DNA of 42,737 bases from Kiritimatiellia bacterium (GTDB taxonomy: Bacteria > Verrucomicrobiota > Kiritimatiellia > RFP12 > UBA1067): positions 1-42,737 of the forward strand of contig JAEDKA010000032.1 of NCBI GenBank assembly GCA_016296065.1, read 5' to 3'. The notes beneath the pieces were generated by a model that saw only the letters and a program-made list of their open reading frames with translations, did not search any database and was not told the DNA's origin. The position numbers and the translations under genes were made by a program. The stretch's first letter is position 1. Every line of letters begins with the position of its first letter. This document shows, piece after piece, positions 8,167 to 16,589 of the stretch.

Positions 8167-8194
8167 ATGATATGATATAACAAATGATAATCAA
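8167..8194 (-). promoter_or_regulatory. Candidate sigma70 promoter of the uxaC run
   Basis: On minus, TTGATT (8189-8194) and TATCAT (8167-8172) are 16 nt apart, giving a leader of about 45 nt before the Shine-Dalgarno-led uxaC start. The stretch is much more AT-rich than its surroundings. No operator was recognised. Confidence 0.4.
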
Positions 8195-8220
8195 TAAATA
8201 GCATTTTTCAATCGTGGCCT

Positions 8221-8344
8221 GCTTCGGCCTAAAGGGCCTCGCAGCAGGAAGCCGCCATCAAGCGCCCCGCCTCGCCACCACCACCGAGAGGCCGGCCCCC
8301 TTAGCGTTACGTCTTGGTCCGAGGCCCTTCAGGCCGAAGGACAC
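8221..8344. repeat. Left RAYT-flanking palindromic repeat
   Basis: Begins CTTCGGCCTAAAGGGCCTCG and ends with the near-complement CGAGGCCCTTCAGGCCGAAG, so the ends can pair into a stem of about 20 bp. A further partial end copy (caggccgaagga) overlaps the transposase stop codon. It shares its ends and much of its interior with 9374-9630. Confidence 0.8.
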
Positions 8345-9340
8345 TCAGGCCGAAGGACTACCGAACCTAAAGTCTTTTGCCGACGTCACATAGAGCGACA
8401 CGCCGCTGCCCCTTGTGGCAAAGTCGGCGAGGGCGTCGTTTATGCCGTGCCAGGCGTCATAGCGGCTCGAGCCTGGCGCGGCAACTCTCGATAACAGCAG
8501 CAACCGCCCGTCGGCAAACTGCCGCGGCTCGTCGCCCTTGGGGCGGTATACCATCGCCAGCTGGTCGGGAACTGCCCTTATCATCGGCGCCCCGCGCTCG
8601 ACGAGAGCGCGCGCCACCTCGCGCTCGCACGGCGAGATGAACGTGCCGACGAGAACATAGCCCTTGTCGACGGCCGTCATGAGCCGCGACACGACTGCGG
8701 CATGGTCGGCGACTGGAATTCGCCGCGACAGCCTTATCGAGCAGACTTTACGCTCGCTGTCGGCGAGGTCAAGAGAGCCGACGGCGCTCCACCACTCGTC
8801 GCCGGGGATGCGCGGCAGAGAGAGCGGCTCGACGACCGCGAGGGGCGGCGGATGGCCGTGCATCAAATGCCACTTGAGCGGGTTGTTCTCGATGTACTTG
8901 TCGGCAAGGGCGATGATCTCGCGGCTGAGGCAAAGCCGGTCGTGATAGCCCTTCTCCCACTCGACGGCGACGCCGAGCTTCGAGCAGTTGTACTTTGCCC
9001 ACCGCTTGAAGTTGGTGACAAACTGGGCGAGCTTCGCGAGCGGCTTGTCGAGCCCTGGGTGCAGATAGAGACGAAGATGCACGTGGTCTGGCATTATGAC
9101 GAAGGCCATGAGGTCAACGCCGCCGCCACGGCGCGACTCTTCCATTAGGGCGGCAAGCGCGGCATGCCCGGCAGGCGACAGCACGAGACGCCCCTCGCCG
9201 TCGATGTGGCCAAAGAGCTTTGCGCGGCCGACAACGCCGAATGTGATGAAGATGGCCGCGCCTCGCGAGTAGTCATAGCCCTTGAAGCGCCGGTAGTGGC
9301 CGGCCGCCTCGCGACCAGCCGGTGGCAAAAGTCGTTTCAT
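8345..9340 (-). CDS. REP-associated tyrosine transposase (Y1/HUH, IS200-like)
   Basis: A 331-aa protein whose first half is a Y1 transposase domain. The HUH motif is at residues 86-88 (FVIMPDHVHLR) and the probable nucleophile is Tyr149 in DKYIENNPLKW, a context typical of RAYTs. The second half (about 170-331) is unusual: VCSIRLSRRIP, GYVLVGTFISPCEREVARAL and GINDALADFATRGSGVSLYV resemble a DprA-like or nucleotide-binding fold, so it is longer than ordinary RAYTs of 150-220 aa. RAYTs are domesticated single-strand nucleases thought to maintain REP palindromes. The ATG at 9340 lies 7 nt after TGGTATAAT, with no Shine-Dalgarno, predicting a leaderless mRNA. The stop codon falls inside a copy of the flanking repeat's end. 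Confidence 0.85.
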   Translation of the reverse strand: MKRLLPPAGREAAGHYRRFKGYDYSRGAAIFITFGVVGRAKLFGHIDGEGRLVLSPAGHAALAALMEESRRGGGVDLMAFVIMPDHVHLRLYLHPGLDKPLAKLAQFVTNFKRWAKYNCSKLGVAVEWEKGYHDRLCLSREIIALADKYIENNPLKWHLMHGHPPPLAVVEPLSLPRIPGDEWWSAVGSLDLADSERKVCSIRLSRRIPVADHAAVVSRLMTAVDKGYVLVGTFISPCEREVARALVERGAPMIRAVPDQLAMVYRPKGDEPRQFADGRLLLLSRVAAPGSSRYDAWHGINDALADFATRGSGVSLYVTSAKDFRFGSPSA

Positions 9341-9347
9341 GGCCGCT

Positions 9348-9356
9348 ATTATACCA
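9348..9356 (-). promoter_or_regulatory. Extended -10 promoter of the RAYT gene (predicted leaderless)
   Basis: TGGTATAAT on minus, 7 nt before the ATG at 9340; no Shine-Dalgarno between. Confidence 0.55.
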
Positions 9357-9373
9357 AATTGGCAGCGAGTTCT

Positions 9374-9630
9374 GCTTCGGCCTGAAGGGCCTCGCAGCAG
9401 GAAGCCGCCGCCAAGCGCCACACCTACCGCAGCATCTTGCCCTCGCCAGCGCCGCCGATAGCCCCGCCTTATCGCGACGTCTTGGGCAAGAGAAAGCCCC
9501 TCGACAGCACCGCCGCCGAGAGGCCCGACCAACCGCGGCGTCACGGCAAGAGAAAGCCCCTCGGCACCACCGCCGAGAGGCCCCCTTTGTGTTACGTCTT
9601 GGTCCGAGGCCCTTCAGGCCGAAGGACACT
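9374..9630. repeat. Right RAYT-flanking palindromic repeat with internal duplication
   Basis: Same ends as 8221-8344 (GCTTCGGCCTGAAGGGCCTC at left, GAGGCCCTTCAGGCCGAAGG at right), but twice as long. The extra length comes from a duplicated block containing GGCAAGAGAAAGCCCCTCG (about 9485-9503 and 9544-9562), each followed by a CACCGCCG-type segment and GAGAGGCC. Open frames across it are shadows of this GC-rich repeat. Confidence 0.8.
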
Positions 9631-9633
9631 CCC

Positions 9634-12600
9634 TTAGAACGCGAGGAATATGAGGCCAATCACCTTCTTGACAAACGTCTTTGTCTCGTTATCGAAGTTC
9701 CAGCCCTCGGCGCTCGTCGTCGCGCTGCCATGCAGCAGCTTGATGACCGCGCCCTTCACGCTCGCGTTGGCTTCAAGCGCCTCGGCGACAGAGGCATACT
9801 TTCTGCCATTCTGGTCGATGGCCATCTTGCCCTCGTACTGAACGCCGTTGATTGCAGCGAGCGACCCTGCGCCGAGGAAGTCGATGTCCTTGACGCTCGT
9901 CTGCGCCTTTGCGAGAGGAACGGCCGCGACATCGCCAACCGTGAGCGGCGTGCCATTGACCGTGACTTTATAGGTGTTGCTGATGTAGTCGAAGGTCATC
10001 ACGATGTCGTAGACCCCGGTTTCGAGAACCGGCGTGACGCCCGCCGCCTCGTACCAGCCGACGGTATCGTTCTTCTTCGTGAGCAGCATGAACTTGGGCG
10101 CCGCCTCGGTGCCGCCGACTGCAACAGCGCCCTGCGCGTCGGTATCGGCCGAGGTAAGGTCGCTCAGGCCCGTGTAGACGACATCGTCGATCGTCACCGT
10201 CACGACATCGCCCGTCGTGCAGTTTGTGGCCGAGAACTTGTTGTCGACAACCGCCGCCTTGTGCGTCGTGGCGTCGTAGGTCACAGCAGTCTTCCACGCG
10301 CCGCCCGCAGCAGCCGTCGTGGTCGTCTCATAGTTCTCATTCACCCAGTCGATGGTGTCGGCGAACATCGCCGTCGTGGCGTCAGAAGTCGCGGCAGTCA
10401 CATTGTCGCCAGAAGCCTCGACCGTGTAAGAGATGTTGCCGTAGCGAGTGAGGCTGGAGACATTGGCGTTATTGAACGTCACAGACGTCGCGTCACCCGC
10501 GGCAGTCGTCGTGGCAATCGCCGTCCCGTTCGCCTTGAGCGTGTAGGTGATCGTCGTCGCCGCAGGATACGTAGAGGTCACTTCAGCCGTCACCGTGACC
10601 GTCGAGAAGTCATTGCCATACTCACCGACAGTAGGCGCGGAGATGGAGACATCACCAGTGGGAATGAGCGTTGCTGTCGGGCACTCCGGCGTGACATTCT
10701 CTGTCGGGGAGATATCCGTCGTTGCCGTGGTCTCCCCACCAGCAAACTCATATCCCTCCGCCGCAGTCCAGGTAATCGTTACCTGCGCGCCAGAATAAAC
10801 CGTATAGACATTATCGCTCTTTTCAATGTAGCTGCTTGCATTTTCAATCGTGCCTGAAGCAACCCCCGCCCCCGGAGTAACGGTCACCTTGACAGTTGGA
10901 TAAGCCGTATACTCTGTCATCTCGGCGCCAACATCCTTCTTCAGGGCGACATTCTCAAGGGTGGAAGCCAGAAGAACATGACCATCAATGCTATACTCGC
11001 CAGGGACAACACGGAGCTTCTGCCAGACGGCCGTCATCTTAACCGTGTCTTCCTGTGGAAGGCTGGCATACACGTATATCCACGCCGCGTTGTTGTCATT
11101 GCCTGCCGCATTCCATGCATTGGCAAGTGTCGAATAGCCTACATTGTTGACAACCAAGGGGGCTGCATTTGCCGTATATGTCTTGAGACCATCCGAAGTA
11201 GAATCCGCAACGAGATACGTCGCGTTGGCTGCAGCGACGGAAGAGATAGTGCCTCCATCCGTTACTACCAGTGAAGCATTGTTGTTGAGGGTTACTGGAG
11301 CCGAAATGGTTGTTCCATTGTCCGTGTTTATCCTAAGGGAACCAGACAATGTGCATCCAGTTCCTGAAATAGAACTCTGGGATTTGTCAGTGCCCAACCA
11401 AATGTTTGCACCTTCCCCGGATGTAATGGAAACATTGTTGAAGACAAGACCCTTTACACCGTCACCCCAGCAACCAAGATGCGCGTTGGACGAGAATATC
11501 AAGCTTCCACTAAATGTGTTATTCGCACCCCAAATGACAAACTTGCGCTCGACAGTAACGCTACCGCTCATAGTTATGTTGCCACCTGAAATCCACGAGT
11601 CCGAATCAACTCCGGGATCAGCGATCACAATATCTGGCGCGATCGTTATTGCCGCCTCCGAGGAATTCGCAAAACCAGTGTGAACGAGTTTAATCGTCCC
11701 TGTGCCAGTAATATTACCATACATTGCTATGGCGTTGTGAACAGTTGTTGCCGCATTTTCCTGGGAGAAATACACCTTCCCGGAAATATTCATCGCCTTG
11801 CATTCCGCCCCTGCTGTCAGATACACATTAATGTAGTCATCACCTACATTGCTGATCACAACTTCGGTGTAGCGCGACGGAACAACACCGGTGTTCCAGC
11901 TCGACTCAAGATTCCAGTTGCCTGCACCACCTTTCCATGTCGCCGTCTCGACTGCTGTCCAGCTCTTCGTCGTTTCATTGTAGGAAACGGAAATGTACTG
12001 TGTAGCGCCGCTCACCGTGCCACAAGAATTATCGCCAACGACCAGAACCTGTCCACGCTTGAGGGAAACACTATCGGTTGTCGAGCCTGTCATTGTGATC
12101 GTAGCACCTTCAGCCGCAGCGTCAGCAGCGCCCTGAAGCGTCGCGTACGGCTGCCCGTCAACCTCGGCAACAGAAGACGCCTCTACGAGAGCATAGGTAT
12201 TATAAGTCTCTCCCTCGGAAAACTTAATCTCATAGCCTTCGCCAAGTGACTGGGTAATCTTGCTCGCATCTGAGAGGGTGACAGTTTTCAATACATCGAG
12301 CGAAGTCCCGACTGCTGTCAGAGACACCGAGGCGAAAGCCGTAATGTCCATATCGCTCGTTACCGATCCCTCAGAAATTGTCAAAGTTGACCCTGATGGC
12401 ATCACGAACCCCGACCCAAGAGAGAGAATCGTAGAACCACCCGACTTGATAAGATTAACAGTCTGTCCGCCAAATCCGCCATTGAGCGCACTTGACGCTT
12501 TCTCTCCAACCTCAATATACGTACCTTCATTAACAATATCAACAAGAGCATTTGCAGCTATATCAAGAGCACCCAATTTAAGCGGTGCGGCTACTGTTGT

Positions 12601-14565
12601 CGATTCTACAGAAATCGCTCCTGCATACCCATTGCCATCATTTGACCCTGAGAACTTGTATGTTGCCGCTTCACTGCCTGCAGCAACAGCAAACAAGCCA
12701 TGCTGCAGCGAATATGTTGGAGTCGCAAAATCCAATGTGCCGTTAAAATTAGCGGCAGACCCCTGATACGAAAACGCTTTACCACCCAGCGTCAAATATC
12801 CAGACCCAGACAAGGCTTGACCGCTGATAATTCTCGCTTTGCCAACAGTGATACTCGAACTTGTTCCATCAACCACCTCCATTGAGGAATTGGCCAAGGT
12901 CGTGTCGGCCGTTACGGTAGCGCCTCCGCCGGAACCCCGAATCGTTCCACCAGCCAATGTCAACTTACCAGTTCCCAAGACATTGCTACGAGAGCGTTCA
13001 GAAATTTGAATCGTCGAATTCTCTTCTACGCGGACTTCACCTTGAAACCTTGACAGATTATGAGGATGATTATTGTCACTTCCCTTGCTGGAAACGAAGG
13101 TAGCTCCCGAAGTTACTATGAACTTACCATTTCCGGAGAGATTCAGAGCATCATCAGTTTGCCTGAAATCTCCTGGTGTGGCTTCTATCGATACTGTAGC
13201 ACCAGAAGCTATATCCATTGCCATAGTAGCTGATATTGCACCCTTTGTGTGTAGGGCGCCACTATCAACATCTATAGAACCTGTTCCAGTTATAGCTCCA
13301 AGATAAACATTTTTGTTGCCAGCATCTATTTTAATAACACCTCCGTTATCAGTGATCGCGCTGTTATTGAGTGCATTCGCCGCAAATGAAAGGGTACCTG
13401 CATTCAATGTTACAGAAGAAAAACTGTTGCCTTCGGTTGCAAGTTCCAGTGTACCTGCGCCGCTCTTGACAAACGTAGCATCAGTATTTACAATTGCGCC
13501 ATCTCCTGTTATGGTAAACGTCTTACCTTCAGGGATTTCAGCAGTAAATGAAAGTGGTGCAACCGTTGTGCTTATTGTGAGTGTTTTGTCTGTTTCCTCG
13601 TCACCAAACGACGCAGCTGCAATTGTGACATCGTCACCATTGGCAAATGTTTTTCCAGAAACTCCCCCTTCTGTCCAAGCGCCTGCAGCAGTCCAATCAG
13701 TGTTATCGGCATTGTCAGCAGACCACACTAGATTTTGTCCTTCGACAGCAGGCACCTTGAGAATTACATCATCTATACCATGGTTTAAACTATAGGAACT
13801 GGCCCTGTAATACAGTCCAGAAATAAAAGAGGGTGTATCAAAGCTATCTGATACACTTACCTCAGAAACACTGGAGTTGCCAACCGTTAGAACACTTGTC
13901 GTCTTATCCCTATCTAGTATGCTTAGCTTGATGCCAGACGTCTCATTACCCTTAATTACAAAATGACGCCAATATGCTGAGGTCGCAGCAGCAGACTCAC
14001 GCCCCGCTACACTAATTTCGCCTATTTCCGTGGCGTCGCCTTTGTATATTTTGCGTCCAGTCTGCAAATTGGTATTCCAGGCATAAGTGAGTTCAATATA
14101 GAACAAGACCCCATTCCTTCCTACTACTTGCAAGTAACTTGAGCCTGGACTATTGTTTGCGTACGGGGACGACATAAAAACATCAAACTCTAAGATATAA
14201 TCTGTAGCAGACTTTACTTTTTCATGAAAATTATAAATCAAGGCATTAGGATTATTTTGTCCATTGCGAGTCACATTCAAAAAATGAGATGTTCCACCTT
14301 CAACCAACTCTCGCTCACCCTGAGATAGCGTTGGACTAACTCCTCCTGTCGTAATCTCAGATGACCCCGGCAGGGTATATTTACCTGTTTCTACATTTGC
14401 TGTGTACGAATTACTATCTTCAAAGTCATCACAAGCATCCTGAACTGTAACATATTTCACATCCGCCCACGCTCCACCTACAATGCAGGCGGCGAGGATA
14501 GCGAGGGTAGGCTTGAGGAACTGCGCGGCGAGGCGCGAGAACATGCACTTCATTTTGTTTATCAT
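9634..14565 (-). CDS. Giant secreted beta-repeat surface protein
   Basis: A 1643-aa protein with a clear Sec signal peptide (hydrophobic LAILAACIVGGAWA, cleavage about residue 34). Residues of about 40-270 look like a concanavalin/LamG-like domain (LEFDVFMSSPYAN, WRHFVIKGNETSG). The middle, about 280-1150, is made of short Gly/Ala/Ser/Thr-rich strands (GAGTLELATEGNSFSSVTLN, GSGYLTLGGKAF, TGTGTIKLVHTG) in the style of autotransporter-associated beta-helix repeats, including GAWTEGG at about 295 and ATWKGGAGNWNLESSWNTG at about 873. The last 500 residues suggest immunoglobulin-like modules (VTVTAEVTSTYPAATTITYT). No autotransporter barrel or PEP-CTERM anchor is visible; it ends in the hydrophobic VIGLIFLAF, 3 nt before the RAYT repeat. 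The middle is visibly less GC-rich than neighbouring genes. The start at 14565 follows AAAGGA. Adhesion is a guess; no enzyme motif was found. Confidence 0.85.
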   Translation of the reverse strand: MINKMKCMFSRLAAQFLKPTLAILAACIVGGAWADVKYVTVQDACDDFEDSNSYTANVETGKYTLPGSSEITTGGVSPTLSQGERELVEGGTSHFLNVTRNGQNNPNALIYNFHEKVKSATDYILEFDVFMSSPYANNSPGSSYLQVVGRNGVLFYIELTYAWNTNLQTGRKIYKGDATEIGEISVAGRESAAATSAYWRHFVIKGNETSGIKLSILDRDKTTSVLTVGNSSVSEVSVSDSFDTPSFISGLYYRASSYSLNHGIDDVILKVPAVEGQNLVWSADNADNTDWTAAGAWTEGGVSGKTFANGDDVTIAAASFGDEETDKTLTISTTVAPLSFTAEIPEGKTFTITGDGAIVNTDATFVKSGAGTLELATEGNSFSSVTLNAGTLSFAANALNNSAITDNGGVIKIDAGNKNVYLGAITGTGSIDVDSGALHTKGAISATMAMDIASGATVSIEATPGDFRQTDDALNLSGNGKFIVTSGATFVSSKGSDNNHPHNLSRFQGEVRVEENSTIQISERSRSNVLGTGKLTLAGGTIRGSGGGATVTADTTLANSSMEVVDGTSSSITVGKARIISGQALSGSGYLTLGGKAFSYQGSAANFNGTLDFATPTYSLQHGLFAVAAGSEAATYKFSGSNDGNGYAGAISVESTTVAAPLKLGALDIAANALVDIVNEGTYIEVGEKASSALNGGFGGQTVNLIKSGGSTILSLGSGFVMPSGSTLTISEGSVTSDMDITAFASVSLTAVGTSLDVLKTVTLSDASKITQSLGEGYEIKFSEGETYNTYALVEASSVAEVDGQPYATLQGAADAAAEGATITMTGSTTDSVSLKRGQVLVVGDNSCGTVSGATQYISVSYNETTKSWTAVETATWKGGAGNWNLESSWNTGVVPSRYTEVVISNVGDDYINVYLTAGAECKAMNISGKVYFSQENAATTVHNAIAMYGNITGTGTIKLVHTGFANSSEAAITIAPDIVIADPGVDSDSWISGGNITMSGSVTVERKFVIWGANNTFSGSLIFSSNAHLGCWGDGVKGLVFNNVSITSGEGANIWLGTDKSQSSISGTGCTLSGSLRINTDNGTTISAPVTLNNNASLVVTDGGTISSVAAANATYLVADSTSDGLKTYTANAAPLVVNNVGYSTLANAWNAAGNDNNAAWIYVYASLPQEDTVKMTAVWQKLRVVPGEYSIDGHVLLASTLENVALKKDVGAEMTEYTAYPTVKVTVTPGAGVASGTIENASSYIEKSDNVYTVYSGAQVTITWTAAEGYEFAGGETTATTDISPTENVTPECPTATLIPTGDVSISAPTVGEYGNDFSTVTVTAEVTSTYPAATTITYTLKANGTAIATTTAAGDATSVTFNNANVSSLTRYGNISYTVEASGDNVTAATSDATTAMFADTIDWVNENYETTTTAAAGGAWKTAVTYDATTHKAAVVDNKFSATNCTTGDVVTVTIDDVVYTGLSDLTSADTDAQGAVAVGGTEAAPKFMLLTKKNDTVGWYEAAGVTPVLETGVYDIVMTFDYISNTYKVTVNGTPLTVGDVAAVPLAKAQTSVKDIDFLGAGSLAAINGVQYEGKMAIDQNGRKYASVAEALEANASVKGAVIKLLHGSATTSAEGWNFDNETKTFVKKVIGLIFLAF

Positions 14566-14637
14566 GGCCGGTTTCCTTTGTAACACAATAGACTTTTACA
14601 GCTTTTCGTAACTGTTGGCTACGGTTTTACACCGTTA

Positions 14638-14666
14638 AGTATACCACTTTTGGGGTATAGAGTAAA
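14638..14666 (-). promoter_or_regulatory. Promoter of the surface-protein gene
   Basis: On minus, TTTACT (14661-14666) and TATACT (14638-14643) are 17 nt apart, with TGG before the -10 as in other promoters here. The leader of about 65 nt holds two small hairpins (ACGGT-ACCGT and ACAG-CTGT arms) before the Shine-Dalgarno, so leader-based regulation is possible. Confidence 0.45.
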
Positions 14667-14764
14667 TGCCCCCAAACGGGGGAACCAGGGCGCTACGGGC
14701 GCGAGGCGCGGGGATGGTTGCTTGCCAGTGATTCGCTGCCTTGCTGTCGCAAGGCCCGGTGCAG

Positions 14765-14869
14765 AACCTTGGTGCGACATCGATTTCGCGGTCTTTTACC
14801 TTTTTGCCGGTGCCGCCGGGCCTCCCGGCAAAAAGGGCGACGCGACGAAATCGGGTCGCCCTCAAGGTT
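14765..14869. repeat. Long imperfect hairpin (105 nt)
   Basis: Four successive complementary arm pairs in order: AACCTTG/CAAGGTT, GCGAC/GTCGC, CGATTTCG/CGAAATCG and TTTTTGCCGG/CCGGCAAAAA, closing on a 14-nt GC-rich apex. The arms occupy 14765-14810 and 14825-14869. This could be a structured RNA, a REP-type element or a strong terminator-like hairpin. Confidence 0.7.
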
Positions 14870-14906
14870 CCTCACCGTCGCTCATCATGCTGCGCAACCA
14901 CCCCGC

Positions 14907-15027
14907 GCCTCCCGCCCTCCGCTAAAATAATGGCTTCGCTCGCTTGGGAATCATACTCTAACGGCAACTCCGTTACCGCGGCGATTTGGTCGCGAGCATA
15001 CTCTGAATAAAGCGGAGGGCGTGAGGC
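14907..15027. repeat. Structured ~120-nt repeat, copy A
   Basis: Nearly identical to 15383-15505 in the same orientation. The ends pair (CCCTCCGCT with AGCGGAGGG), as do GCTCGC with GCGAGC inside, and an apical hairpin TAACGG-CAACT-CCGTTA closes it. The motif CATACTC occurs twice within the unit. Confidence 0.75.
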
Positions 15028-15099
15028 GGGGAAGCGCACGAGAGGAAATTGGTGGCCCGACGTGGCTGCGGCGCATTTCGTAAACAGCGGTGGACTTCT

Positions 15100-15311
15100 A
15101 AGCGTAAGCGACAAGCGGTGTGTAGAATTGACGGTCGCAGAGCCATGTCGGCGGGCTGCCACCAATTGACGGTTCGGGCGCTGCCCCGACGAACGCCCGG
15201 AGCGCGGCGCTACGGGCGCTCGGCGCGGGGCTCGCCCGAACCGTCGCCTGCGGCACCCCGCCAGCATGACTCACAGCTATTTATGAGATTCCCCGCTTGT
15301 CGCTTACGCTT
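15100..15311. repeat. Nested inverted repeats between the two structured copies
   Basis: AAGCGTAAGCGACAAGCGG (15100-15118) is the exact complement of 15293-15311. Inside it, GACGGTTCGGGCG (15168-15180) pairs with CGCCCGAACCGTC (15233-15245). Outside it, CCTGCGGC plus CAGCATGACT (about 15247-15272) matches the complement of about 15345-15363 apart from a short insertion. Confidence 0.75.
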
Positions 15312-15382
15312 ATGAGTGCACCGAGGTTAATGATATACACCGCAGTCATGCTGGGCCGCAGGCTCCTCTCGTGCGACCCCTC

Positions 15383-15505
15383 GCCTCCCGCCCTCCGCTA
15401 TATTCATGGCTTCGCTCGCTTGGGAATCATACTCTAACGGCAGATTCGTTACTGCGGCGATTTGGTCGCGAGCATACTCTGAATAAAGCGGAGGGGTGTG
15501 GAGGC
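15383..15505. repeat. Structured ~120-nt repeat, copy B
   Basis: Second copy of 14907-15027. Here the outer stem extends through TATTCA/TGAATA, and the apical stem is TAACG/CGTTA, one pair shorter because both sides differ from copy A. Paired change on both arms hints that the fold is conserved. Confidence 0.75.
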
Positions 15506-15666
15506 GAAGGTCTCACAAGAGGAGCGGTCCTGGCTCGCCGGCGTAGGAGTTGCCCGAGCACGCAACCAGTGATAGATGCCGAGGCACGGCTGGCTGAACA
15601 CGGCTTATTGTCTGAAGCGCGAGAGCCGTCGCGACGCCAGGACCCGACGGTTTGGGAGACCTTCGC
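15504..15666. repeat. Inverted repeat following copy B
   Basis: GCGAAGGTCTC (15504-15514) and GGTCCTGGC (15526-15534) are complementary to GAGACCTTCGC (15656-15666) and GCCAGGACC (15636-15644), with unpaired bulges of the same size on both sides. About 100 nt lie within the loop. Confidence 0.7.
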
Positions 15667-15728
15667 GAAACACCCCGTAGCGCCGCGGCATTCCAGATTA
15701 GATTTTCTCCGCCGTTAATCGCCTGATT

Positions 15729-15737
15729 TGATATAAT
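15729..15737 (+). promoter_or_regulatory. Extended -10 promoter of the PNP-xer pair
   Basis: TGATATAAT on plus, 33 nt before the ATG at 15771, leaving a leader of about 26 nt with a Shine-Dalgarno. No convincing -35. Confidence 0.55.
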
Positions 15738-15770
15738 GTATGCACAACAACGACAAAAGAGGTGATCGTC

Positions 15771-16589
15771 ATGAACTTCGCATTCTTCGACCAGTCAGCG
15801 GCATACTTTCCGGACATATGCTTTTCGCGTCCGCCGGACCTCGGCATACTCCTAGGCTCCGGATGGGGCGAGGCCCTCGAGATGGACGAGGTTGTGTTCC
15901 GCGCGTCCTACGCCGACATCCCAGGCCTCGGCGCATCGACGGTCAAGGGCCACGCAGGGGAGTTCGTGCTGTACACGCGCAAAGGCAAGCTCGTCGCCGC
16001 GTGGTGCGGACGACGCCACTTCTACGAGGGCGTCGGCTGGGAGCCCGTCGTTCTGCCGATCGAGATGCTGCGCCGCATGGGCTGCGGGACCATACTTCTC
16101 ACGAACGCGTCCGGCGGAATCAACCCCGCGCTACGTCCAGGCGACTTCGTTATCATCCGCGACCACATCAACCTCATCAACGCCAACCCCCTAGTCGGGG
16201 CGCATGTCCCGGTCTGGGGCGAGCGCTTCCCCGACATGTCGGAGGTCTACAACAAGCGCCTGGCGGAGCTTCTCCACGCCGGGGCGAACAGGCTCTCGCT
16301 CCGCGTGATGGACGGAACCTACGCCTTCAACGTCGGGCCCGCATACGAGACCCCGGCCGAAATACGCGCCTACAAGGCGCAGGGCGCAGACGTCGTCGGA
16401 ATGTCGACCGTCCCCGAGGCGGTCTTCGCCAAGGCGTGCGGAATGAAGCTCGCCGGCCTCTCGCTCGTCTCGAACCTCGCCGCCGGCATCGCGCTGAGGC
16501 CGCTCGAGCACACCGAGGTGATCGCCGCAGGCGAAGCCGCCAAACCGAAGATGCGCGCGCTCATCGAGGACTTCATTGATCGACTCTGA
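15771..16589 (+). CDS. Purine nucleoside phosphorylase (class II, trimeric type)
   Basis: A 272-aa purine-salvage enzyme that cleaves inosine or guanosine with phosphate to base plus ribose-1-phosphate. Signatures in order: LGILLGSGWG (phosphate site), STVKGHAGEFV, GRRHFYEGV, LLTNASGGINP, RDHINLINANPL, the MDGTYAFNVGPAYETPAEIR block, and GADVVGMSTVPEAVFA then SNLAAG. The length and GHAG/YEG spacing fit the PunA/PNP family rather than DeoD hexamers. I chose the ATG at 15771 because AGAGGTGAT stands 5-6 nt upstream; the GTG at 15762 lies inside that Shine-Dalgarno. Its end overlaps the recombinase start by 14 nt. These are the only two plus-strand genes. Confidence 0.93.
   Translation: MNFAFFDQSAAYFPDICFSRPPDLGILLGSGWGEALEMDEVVFRASYADIPGLGASTVKGHAGEFVLYTRKGKLVAAWCGRRHFYEGVGWEPVVLPIEMLRRMGCGTILLTNASGGINPALRPGDFVIIRDHINLINANPLVGAHVPVWGERFPDMSEVYNKRLAELLHAGANRLSLRVMDGTYAFNVGPAYETPAEIRAYKAQGADVVGMSTVPEAVFAKACGMKLAGLSLVSNLAAGIALRPLEHTEVIAAGEAAKPKMRALIEDFIDRL

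Larger units (their letters stand above)
8221..9630. mobile_element. RAYT unit: Y1 transposase gene between two copies of a palindromic repeat
   Basis: A transposase gene (8345-9340) is bracketed by two copies, in the same orientation, of one repeat family (8221-8344 and 9374-9630). This is the usual layout of REP-associated tyrosine transposases. The right repeat ends 3 nt from the stop codon of the surface-protein gene at 9634, so the unit sits exactly between two genes. Whether it moved as a unit cannot be shown from one sequence. Confidence 0.7.
14566..15770. other. 1.2-kb intergenic region of nested palindromes
   Basis: Lies between the divergent surface-protein and PNP genes. I see no credible gene: the open frames follow palindrome arms and show no family signature. 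It holds at least four structured units listed separately (14765-14869, 14907-15027, 15100-15311, 15383-15666). In addition, GCGCTACGGGCGC followed by a GGCGCGGGG block occurs at about 14690-14714 and again at about 15208-15231. Confidence 0.7.

Noticed and set aside
14765..15666. CRISPR array
   Set aside because: The repeats are few, long, palindromic and unevenly spaced, and no cas genes are present.
14635..15718. Several short open frames in the palindrome region
   Set aside because: They follow repeat arms, overlap each other on both strands and show no protein features.
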